DNA of 10,943 nucleotides, from positions 1 to 10,943 of the forward strand of contig JAEDHF010000055.1 in assembly GCA_016297165.1 (NCBI GenBank), written 5' to 3'. The stretch comes from Oscillospiraceae bacterium. Its GTDB lineage: Bacteria; Bacillota; Clostridia; Oscillospirales; Ruminococcaceae. This document shows, in pieces, positions 1 through 5,135 of this stretch (position 1 is the first letter of the stretch; every line of letters starts with the position of its first letter). Both the position numbers and the translations under genes were made by a program. The notes under the pieces were generated by a model. It searched no databases. It saw only the letters and a program-made list of their open reading frames with translations, and had not been told where the DNA came from.

Positions 1-391
1 AGGAGGAGGTTACACAAACGTCGCAGACTGCCTTAAGAGCCGCAGTAGTATTGATATAGGCTACAACAGCACGCTCGGGCTCCTGCTTTTTAAAGTATTC
101 GATTTCCTCGGGGAGAAACTGTTCTGCCATAGGACAGCCTGCCAGCTCGTTAGCAAGGAAAACCCTCTTTTCGGGATTCAGCATTTTTGCGGTTTCCGCC
201 ATAAAATGCACGCCGCAGAGGATAATGTTCTTGCTGTCTATCTCCGTAGCTTTACGGCTAAGAGCGAAGGAATCGCCTACGACGTCGGCTATTTCGGTTA
301 TTTCCTTTGCCACATAGCTATGGGCAAGTACAGCCACGTCTTTTTCCTTTTTAAGCTTTAATATCTTCTGCTGAAGCTCGTAAACGGTCAT
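1..391 (-). CDS. nadA: Quinolinate synthase NadA, N-terminal part (cut by window edge)
   Basis: Quinolinate synthase condenses iminoaspartate with dihydroxyacetone phosphate to give quinolinate in de novo NAD synthesis; it is a cytosolic 4Fe-4S enzyme of about 300 residues. I translated the first 130 codons from the ATG at 391; the rest lies beyond base 1. Family landmarks are visible: AHSY at 23-26 (the conserved His and Tyr), IADVVGDSFALSRKA at 34-48, GVHFMAETAK at 60-69, AGCPMAE at 84-90 (Cys86 is the expected first of three cluster ligands), and YINTTAALK at 112-120 with the Y-x-N pair. The last visible residues, CVTSS, also fit the family. The start lies 3 nt after the leuB stop, behind AAAGGAT, so it is co-transcribed with leuCDB. 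A nadA in a leucine operon is unusual. nadB and nadC could lie beyond the left edge. Confidence 0.93.
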   Translation of the reverse strand, partial: MTVYELQQKILKLKKEKDVAVLAHSYVAKEITEIADVVGDSFALSRKATEIDSKNIILCGVHFMAETAKMLNPEKRVFLANELAGCPMAEQFLPEEIEYFKKQEPERAVVAYINTTAALKAVCDVCVTSS

Positions 392-394
392 TTC

Positions 395-1477
395 TTAATC
401 CTTTCTTATCCTTTCGGCGATAAGGTCGCCCATGGCCTTACAGCCTGTAAGAATACAGCCCTCGCTCATTATATCGGCAGTTCTGTAGTTTTCCTCGAGA
501 ACCTTATCAACCGCTCTTTCGATTGCGCTTGCCTCCGCTTCCATATCGAAGCTATAGCGAAGCATCATAGCGGCGGAGAGAATAGTTGCAATAGGGTTGG
601 CGGTATCGGTGCCTGCGATATCGGGGGCGGAGCCATGAATAGGCTCGTAAAGGCCGCAGCCCGTTTCGCCGAGAGAAGCGCTTGGGAGCATACCGAGGGA
701 GCCCGTAATCATCGACGCTTCGTCGGAGAGGATATCGCCGAAAAGGTTTTCGGTAATAATTACGTCGAACTGTGCAGGATTTCTTACAAGCTGCATAGCT
801 GTATTATCTACAAGCATATCGCCGTATTCGATATCGGGGTTTTCTGCGCTTATCTTATGGGCGATTTCACGCCATAGCCGCGAGCTGTCGAGAACGTTTG
901 CTTTATCGACGCTTGTTACCTTTCCACGTCTTTTACGGGCAAGGTCGAAGCCTACACGGCATATTCTTTCAACCTCATAGTCGCTGTATTTCATTTCGTC
1001 AACGGCGGTCTTATGTCCCTTTTCGTCTGTAAAGGTTCTTCTGTCGCCGAAATAAGCGCCGCCGATAAGCTCTCTTACTATAAGAAGGTCGAGACCCTTA
1101 TCGGTAATTTCCGTCTTAAGATGACAAGCTCCCTTTAAGGGCGGAAGAAGTCTTGCGGGACGGAGATTAGCGAAAAGTCCGAGAGCGGCTCTTATTCCGA
1201 GAAGTCCTGCCTCGGGGCGGTTCTTACCCTCGCCCTTATCCCATTTCGGACCGCCTACTGCACCTAAAAGAACGCTGTCGCTCTTTTTACAGATTTCTAC
1301 CGTTTCCTCGGGAAGGGGAGTTCCTACTGCGTCGATAGCACAGCCGCCCATAAGCACCTCGGTAAAATTAAACTCGTGGTTATAGAGCTCGGCTACCTTT
1401 TTAAGAGCCTTTAAGGCTTCGTTTACGATTTCTGGGCCTATTCCGTCTCCCTTGATTACCGCAATATTCTTAGTCAT
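395..1477 (-). CDS. leuB: 3-isopropylmalate dehydrogenase LeuB
   Basis: LeuB oxidises and decarboxylates 3-isopropylmalate with NAD to 2-ketoisocaproate, the last dedicated step before transamination to leucine; it is a cytosolic dimer. The 360-residue length is normal. The N-terminal KGDGIGPEIV (9-18), YFGDRR (142-147) with the catalytic Tyr142, Lys192 in VDKANVL, Asp224 in LVDNTAMQLV, and the family signature from Asn244 (NLFGDILSDEASMITGSLG) with metal ligands Asp248 and Asp252 are all present. The homoisocitrate and tartrate dehydrogenase relatives are less likely because leuC and leuD are adjacent. The ATG overlaps the leuD stop by 8 nt (ATGACTAA), the usual sign of translational coupling, and the ribosome site AAGGCAGG lies inside leuD. 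nadA follows 3 nt after the stop. Confidence 0.97.
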   Translation of the reverse strand: MTKNIAVIKGDGIGPEIVNEALKALKKVAELYNHEFNFTEVLMGGCAIDAVGTPLPEETVEICKKSDSVLLGAVGGPKWDKGEGKNRPEAGLLGIRAALGLFANLRPARLLPPLKGACHLKTEITDKGLDLLIVRELIGGAYFGDRRTFTDEKGHKTAVDEMKYSDYEVERICRVGFDLARKRRGKVTSVDKANVLDSSRLWREIAHKISAENPDIEYGDMLVDNTAMQLVRNPAQFDVIITENLFGDILSDEASMITGSLGMLPSASLGETGCGLYEPIHGSAPDIAGTDTANPIATILSAAMMLRYSFDMEAEASAIERAVDKVLEENYRTADIMSEGCILTGCKAMGDLIAERIRKD

Positions 1478-1967
1478 TTTTTGTACCTGCCTTAATTGAA
1501 TTCAAAAGGCCGCCTGCCGAGATTATGTCCTTTATAAATTCGGGGAAGGGCTCGGCATTGTAGCTTTTGCCTGTTGTAAGATTCTTTATAACGCCGCTGT
1601 CGAAATCCACTTCTATTTCGTCCTCCGCCTTAATGTCCTTTGCCGCTTCGGGGCATTCAAGGATAGGCAGACCGATATTTATAGCGTTACGGTAGAAGAT
1701 ACGGGCGAAGGTGGAAGCGATTACGCAGGATACTCCTGCAGCCTTAATAGCTATGGGAGCGTGTTCACGGGAGCTTCCGCAGCCGAAGTTATAGCCGGCA
1801 GCTATAATATCACCCTGCTTTACCTTATTAACGAAATCCTTGTCTATATCCTCCATACAGTGCTTTGCAAGCTCGCCGTGGTCGGCGGTATTAAGATAAC
1901 GGGCAGGAATTATTACGTCTGTGTCAATGTTATCGCCAAATTTGTGAATTTTTCCTTTTACGTTCAT
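1470..1967 (-). CDS. leuD: 3-isopropylmalate dehydratase small subunit LeuD
   Basis: The small (swivel-domain) subunit of isopropylmalate isomerase works with LeuC to convert 2-isopropylmalate to 3-isopropylmalate. At 165 residues it is the short form that pairs with the 417-residue type of LeuC, as in archaea and many clostridia. Visible motifs are DNIDTDVIIPARYLN near the N terminus (12-26), the substrate-binding loop GCGSSREHAP at 62-71, and the segment ASTFARIFYRNAINIGLPILE at 84-104. The ATG lies 16 nt after the leuC stop, with AAAGGCGG as ribosome site. The stop overlaps the leuB start by 8 nt. A homoaconitase small subunit has the same fold; the leuB neighbour decides for leucine. Confidence 0.96.
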   Translation of the reverse strand: MNVKGKIHKFGDNIDTDVIIPARYLNTADHGELAKHCMEDIDKDFVNKVKQGDIIAAGYNFGCGSSREHAPIAIKAAGVSCVIASTFARIFYRNAINIGLPILECPEAAKDIKAEDEIEVDFDSGVIKNLTTGKSYNAEPFPEFIKDIISAGGLLNSIKAGTKND

Positions 1968-1983
1968 TATTCTTTACCGCCTT

Positions 1984-3237
1984 TCATAAAATATCCCTGC
2001 CGATATAGCCCCTTATTGCGGCAGCAGCTGCAACCGCAGGACTTGCAAGATAGATTTCCGAGGTTATATGACCCATTCTTCCAACGAAGTTACGGTTTGT
2101 GGTAGAAACCGCTTTTTCGTTTTCTGCGAGAATGCCCATGTGACCGCCGAGACAGGGTCCGCAGGTAGGCGTGCTGAAAACACAGCCCGATTCAATGAAT
2201 ATTTCAGCAAGACCTTCTCTTATACAGTCGAGATAAACCTGCTGTGTTGCGGGAATAACGATACAGCGTACATTCTTGGCAACCTTATTGCCCTTAAGAA
2301 TAGCCGCCGCAATTCTCATATCGGAAATTCTTCCGTTTGTACAGGAGCCGATAACCGCCTGGTCAATCTTTATATTTTCGGTAATGCTGCTTAATGTTCT
2401 TGCATTTTCGGGAAGGTGGGGGAAGGAAACGGTGGGCTCTAATTCCGAGAGGTTTATGTCGATAATTTCGTCGTAGTCCTCGTCGCTGTCCGCTGTGAAA
2501 TATTCGTAGGGGCGGTTTACCCTGTCCTTAATATAGTCGAGAGTAAGGTCGTCAACCTCAAATACGCCGTTCTTTGCTCCTGCCTCTATAGCCATATTGG
2601 CGATAGTAAAGCGGTCGTCCATAGAGAGCGCCTTAAGTCCCTCTCCGGAAAATTCCATTGATTTATAAAGAGCACCGTCAACGCCGATTTTTCCGATTAT
2701 ATGCAGGATTACGTCCTTTCCGCTTACGTTTTCGGGGAGGCTTCCCGTAAGACGGAATTTGATTGCGGAAGGAACCTTGAACCAGGCTTCTCCCGTAGCC
2801 ATAGCCGCCGCCATATCGGTAGAGCCTACGCCTGTTGAAAATGCGCCGAGAGCGCCGTATGTACAGGTATGGCTGTCTGCGCCGATACAGCATTCGCCGG
2901 GGGCGATAAGACCCTTTTCGGGGAGAAGAGCGTGCTCTATGCCCATTTGTCCTACATCGAAGAAATTCTTGATATCGTATTTATCTGCGAAGGTGCGGCA
3001 CTGCTTTGTGAGTCCTGCTGCCTTTATATCCTTATTGGGGGTAAAATGGTCCATAACGAGGGAGATTTTCTCTCTGTCGAAAACGGAGGTAAAGCCGTTT
3101 TTCTCGAATTCGTTTATGGCTACGGGGCTCGTTATATCGTTTCCGAGTACCATATTAAGCTTAGCCTTAATAAGCTGTCCCGGTTTTACAAAGCTTAGTC
3201 CTGCTGCCTTTGCAAGTATTTTCTGTGTTATTGTCAC
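1984..3237 (-). CDS. leuC: 3-isopropylmalate dehydratase large subunit LeuC (GTG start)
   Basis: The catalytic 4Fe-4S subunit of isopropylmalate isomerase belongs to the aconitase family. I place the start at the GTG at 3237 rather than the ATG at 3255. The ATG would add six residues (MKGLKP) not typical of the family, and its first codons contain AAAGGA, which sits 9 nt before the GTG as a good ribosome site. The GTG start gives MTITQKILAKAAG and 417 residues, the usual length for this short LeuC type. Key motifs in this numbering are ADSHTCTYGALGAFSTGVG near 120-138, Cys299 in IGSCTNGRISDM, and Cys359 and Cys362 in TPTCGPCLGGHMG, the three cluster ligands. The gene is first in the operon and lies about 45 nt from the predicted transcription start. 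Function as the leucine enzyme follows from leuD and leuB beside it. Confidence 0.95.
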   Translation of the reverse strand: MTITQKILAKAAGLSFVKPGQLIKAKLNMVLGNDITSPVAINEFEKNGFTSVFDREKISLVMDHFTPNKDIKAAGLTKQCRTFADKYDIKNFFDVGQMGIEHALLPEKGLIAPGECCIGADSHTCTYGALGAFSTGVGSTDMAAAMATGEAWFKVPSAIKFRLTGSLPENVSGKDVILHIIGKIGVDGALYKSMEFSGEGLKALSMDDRFTIANMAIEAGAKNGVFEVDDLTLDYIKDRVNRPYEYFTADSDEDYDEIIDINLSELEPTVSFPHLPENARTLSSITENIKIDQAVIGSCTNGRISDMRIAAAILKGNKVAKNVRCIVIPATQQVYLDCIREGLAEIFIESGCVFSTPTCGPCLGGHMGILAENEKAVSTTNRNFVGRMGHITSEIYLASPAVAAAAAIRGYIGRDIL

Positions 3238-3267
3238 AGGCTTCAGTCCTTTCATAAATGTTCACAA

Positions 3268-3282
3268 TATACCATAGGTACA
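3268..3282. promoter_or_regulatory. Dyad over the leu operon transcription start (possible operator)
   Basis: The 15-bp dyad TATACC-ATA-GGTACA has five of six arm bases matching. It begins a few bases past the leu -10 box, so it covers the expected transcription start and first transcribed bases, a common place for a repressor. No regulator can be named from this site alone, and a dyad this short can arise by chance. Confidence 0.35.
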
Positions 3283-3288
3283 GCATTT

Positions 3289-3317
3289 ATTATACCCTCA
3301 ACGGCTATATTTGTCAA
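3289..3317 (-). promoter_or_regulatory. Sigma-A promoter of leuCDB-nadA
   Basis: On the minus strand TTGACA (3312-3317) and TATAAT (3289-3294) are separated by exactly 17 nt, a perfect consensus. Transcription should begin near 3282, giving a leader of about 45 nt before the leuC GTG. That is too short for a T-box or a leucine leader peptide, so control would act on initiation or through the upstream promoter at 3496-3525. Confidence 0.9.
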
Positions 3318-3350
3318 CCCTTTAAAGCGATATGATGAAATGAAAATTTT

Positions 3351-3381
3351 CCGCTCCCTGCCCCGAAAAGGCAGAGAGCGG
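3351..3381 (-). repeat. 12-bp hairpin upstream of the leu promoter
   Basis: CCGCTCCCTGCC (3351-3362) and GGCAGAGAGCGG (3370-3381) form a 12-bp stem with a 7-nt loop. The single mismatch becomes a G-U pair only in minus-strand RNA, so a minus-strand transcript is the more likely place of action. On that strand it is followed by AAAATTTTC, a weak tail for a terminator. Part of the arm (GCTCCCTG) can instead pair with CAGGGAGC at 3401-3408, so two folds compete. Confidence 0.5.
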
Positions 3382-3403
3382 ACGTCCGATATATCAAAAA
3401 CAG

Positions 3404-3456
3404 GGAGCCGCTATTCATGCCCCATAGGACATTTTCAGCCGACGGAGCTATTCATG
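3404..3456. repeat. Direct repeat GGAGC(CG)CTATTCATG, two copies
   Basis: GGAGCCGCTATTCATG (3404-3419) recurs as GGAGCTATTCATG (3444-3456). The second copy is followed by a GCCCGGGC palindrome and CTACTCCGCCC. This GC-rich block stands out from the AT-rich flanks and looks like an intergenic repeat or a structured RNA. No protein reading frame here is convincing. Confidence 0.5.
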
Positions 3457-3495
3457 AACGCCCGGGCGCTACTCCGCCCTTCCCCGTTTTTTTCT

Positions 3496-3525
3496 ATTAT
3501 ATGCAGAAATCGCTTATTCTGTCAG
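3496..3525 (-). promoter_or_regulatory. Second minus-strand promoter, upstream of the structured block
   Basis: CTGACA (3520-3525) and TATAAT (3496-3501) are separated by 18 nt on the minus strand. A transcript from here would begin near 3489, cross the GC-rich repeats and the hairpin at 3351-3381, and could either end there as a small RNA or continue into leuC with a leader of about 250 nt. Confidence 0.55.
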
Positions 3526-3532
3526 AAAGATA

Positions 3533-3561
3533 TTGCATTTATTTTATATATGTTATATAAT
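3533..3561 (+). promoter_or_regulatory. Sigma-A promoter of the GH130 gene
   Basis: TTGCAT (3533-3538) and TATAAT (3556-3561) are 17 nt apart. Transcription should start near 3568, giving a leader of about 25 nt. AGGAAAGGA (3575-3583) lies 10 nt before the ATG as ribosome site. The -35 box is back to back with that of the minus-strand promoter at 3496-3525, only 7 bp away, so one bound protein could affect both. Confidence 0.8.
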
Positions 3562-3593
3562 AGAGATATATTTTAGGAAAGGAAATAAGCATA

Positions 3594-4778
3594 ATGCCCG
3601 ACAAAGATTATTTTATTAACCGTGTAAAACGCATCACCGATAAATACGATGCGCTTATTACAAGAAAAAACCGCCCCATAAGCGACGATAACGGAGTATA
3701 TACGAGGTACGAAAATCCCGTTATTACCGCCGACCACGCCCCTCTTATCTGGAGATACGACTTTAACTACGAAACTAACCCCTTTTTCATGGAAAGGCTG
3801 GGGGTAAACGCCGCCTTTAATTCGGGAGCTATTGAGCTGGACGGAAAATTCTATCTTGTGGTAAGGGTAGAGGGAAACGATAGAAAGTCCTTTTTTGCAG
3901 TAGCCGAAAGCGACAACGGAATAGATAATTTCCGCTTCTGGGATTATCCCGTAGTACTGCCCGATACCTGCCCCGAGGAAACTAACGTTTATGATATGCG
4001 CCTTACGAAGCATGAGGACGGCTGGATTTACGGAGTTTTCTGCTCCGAAAGTAAGGATACCTCCTCCTCCGACCTTTCTGCTGCAGTAGCCTCGGCAGGA
4101 ATTGTCCGCACCAAGGACTTAAAGACATGGGAAAGGCTCCCTAACCTTAAGTCGAAATCGCCGCAGCAGAGAAATGTAGTATTACACCCCGAATTCGTAG
4201 AGGGAAAATACGCCTTCTATACCCGTCCGCAGGATGATTTTATCGAAACGGGAAGCGGCGGCGGAGTATGCTTCGGGCTTTGTGAGGATATAGAGAATCC
4301 CGTTATCTGTACCGAAGAAAAGGTAGTAAGCCCCCGAATCTACCACACTATAACAGAATGTAAGAACGGCGCAGGAGCAGTTCCCATTAAAACCCCTAAG
4401 GGCTGGATACATATTGCTCATGGGGTAAGAAATACGGCGGCAGGACTTCGGTATGTAATCTACGTTTTCGCTACCGACCTTAAGGACCCCTCGAAGCTTA
4501 TCGCTTCCCCTTCGGGAGTATTTATTGTACCTAAGGGCGAGGAAAGAGTCGGCGACGTTTCCAACGTCGTTTTCACCAACGGCGCTATCGCAAGAGAAAA
4601 CGGCGACGTATATATCTATTACGCCTCCAGCGATACAAGGCTTCATGTAGCCACAACTACCATAGAAAAGCTTATGGATTATACCTTCAATACTCCCTCC
4701 GACCCCTTACGCTCCGTGGATTGCGTAAAGCAGAGATGTGAGCTTATCGAAAAGAATCTTAAGCTATTAGAAAAGTAA
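3594..4778 (+). CDS. 4-O-beta-D-mannosyl-D-glucose phosphorylase (GH130 subfamily 1)
   Basis: The protein (394 residues) matches the GH130 family of inverting beta-mannoside phosphorylases, which form a five-bladed beta-propeller. The characterised mannosylglucose phosphorylases of Bacteroides fragilis and Ruminococcus albus are about the same length. They cleave mannosyl-beta-1,4-glucose with phosphate to mannose-1-phosphate and glucose, after cellobiose 2-epimerase has acted on mannobiose. Supporting stretches are YDALITRKNRPIS (18-30), NPVITADHAPLIWRYDFNYE (41-60), VVRVEGNDRKSFFAVAES (89-106), NVYDMRLTKHEDGWIYG with Asp134 as the expected general acid, and HGVRNTAAGLRYVIYVFATDL in the second half. 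There is no signal peptide, so it is cytosolic. The gene stands alone: no mannanase, epimerase or transporter is visible. Subfamily 2 manno-oligosaccharide phosphorylases are the alternative; the RVEGNDRKSFF stretch favours subfamily 1. Confidence 0.88.
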   Translation: MPDKDYFINRVKRITDKYDALITRKNRPISDDNGVYTRYENPVITADHAPLIWRYDFNYETNPFFMERLGVNAAFNSGAIELDGKFYLVVRVEGNDRKSFFAVAESDNGIDNFRFWDYPVVLPDTCPEETNVYDMRLTKHEDGWIYGVFCSESKDTSSSDLSAAVASAGIVRTKDLKTWERLPNLKSKSPQQRNVVLHPEFVEGKYAFYTRPQDDFIETGSGGGVCFGLCEDIENPVICTEEKVVSPRIYHTITECKNGAGAVPIKTPKGWIHIAHGVRNTAAGLRYVIYVFATDLKDPSKLIASPSGVFIVPKGEERVGDVSNVVFTNGAIARENGDVYIYYASSDTRLHVATTTIEKLMDYTFNTPSDPLRSVDCVKQRCELIEKNLKLLEK

Positions 4779-4794
4779 AGGTAATCAGACTGTC

Positions 4795-4820
4795 GATAAA
4801 CCCCGAAAACAGGGTTTATC
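4795..4820 (+). repeat. Stem-loop just after the GH130 stop codon
   Basis: GATAAACCC (4795-4803) and GGGTTTATC (4812-4820) pair perfectly over 9 bp with an 8-nt loop, starting 17 nt after the stop. There is no T-run after it. It may protect the mRNA 3' end, or be a terminator whose tail was displaced by the repeat element that starts directly after it. Confidence 0.6.
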
Positions 4821-4821
4821 T

Positions 4822-4957
4822 AATTGATAATTGACAATGAACAATTCAGGTGTGCCCTACGGGCACGGGTCTGAAAATGGCTGTATAATAATTTTTTCAA
4901 AATAATCGGCGTAAGACGATACAATAATTATTCATTCTTCTTTATTCGTTATTCGTT
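4822..4957. mobile_element. Intergenic element with heptad-repeat ends
   Basis: The left end is a run of 7-bp units on the plus strand (AATTGAT, AATTGAC, AATGAAC, AATTCAG; 4822-4849). The right end (4923-4957) is five 7-bp units reading the other way (minus strand: AACGAAT twice, AAAGAAG, AATGAAT, AATTATT). The centre carries GTGCCC-TAC-GGGCAC (4852-4866). Inverted ends of short tandem units, with no reading frame, suggest a non-autonomous dispersed element. AT-rich runs of this kind between genes are, from memory, common in gut Clostridia and Bacteroides; the family name is not known to me. Confidence 0.5.
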
Positions 4958-4966
4958 TTTCATTTA

Positions 4967-4990
4967 TTGTCGAAAAGTCTTTTTCGACAA
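4967..4990. repeat. Perfect 10-bp inverted repeat
   Basis: TTGTCGAAAA (4967-4976) and TTTTCGACAA (4981-4990) pair perfectly around GTCT. It lies immediately right of the heptad element. It may be part of that element or an extra hairpin of the terminator region. Confidence 0.6.
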
Positions 4991-4993
4991 GCT

Positions 4994-5026
4994 AAGGGCT
5001 TTCCAAAAATTACGGAAAGCCCTTTT
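4994..5026 (+). terminator. Rho-independent terminator of the GH130 transcript
   Basis: AAGGGCTTTCC and GGAAAGCCCTT (4994-5024) form an 11-bp perfect stem with a 9-nt loop, ending in TTTT (5023-5026). The orientation fits the plus-strand GH130 gene. It lies about 215 nt after the stop, with the heptad element in between, which fits later insertion of that element into the 3' untranslated region. Confidence 0.75.
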
Positions 5027-5077
5027 GCTATACTCGGCTTAATTTTCTGTTTTTCCGCTCTCATCTTATCTTCCGAT

Positions 5078-5109
5078 AAAAAAGACAACAGCGCCCCGAA
5101 GGAGCGCTG
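5078..5109 (-). terminator. Terminator of the SLH-protein gene
   Basis: In minus-strand RNA, CAGCGCTCC and GGGGCGCTG (5089-5109) form a 9-bp stem with one G-U pair and a UUC loop; a CUUCGG loop is the alternative register. TTGTC and a six-T run (5078-5083) follow. The mismatch on the plus strand (C against A) shows that the minus strand is the working one. It sits 27 nt after the stop of the SLH-protein gene. Confidence 0.85.
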
Positions 5110-5135
5110 CCGCCTTTTTGAGAGATAGAGATAAA

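Noticed and set aside
3340..3576. A 78-codon plus-strand frame before the GH130 gene
   Set aside because: It covers the hairpin, direct repeats and both divergent promoters, and lacks a ribosome site.
3238..3600. T-box or leucine leader peptide before leuC
   Set aside because: The leader from the main promoter is only about 45 nt, no AGGGTGG-type T-box motif is present, and no Leu-rich short frame is seen.
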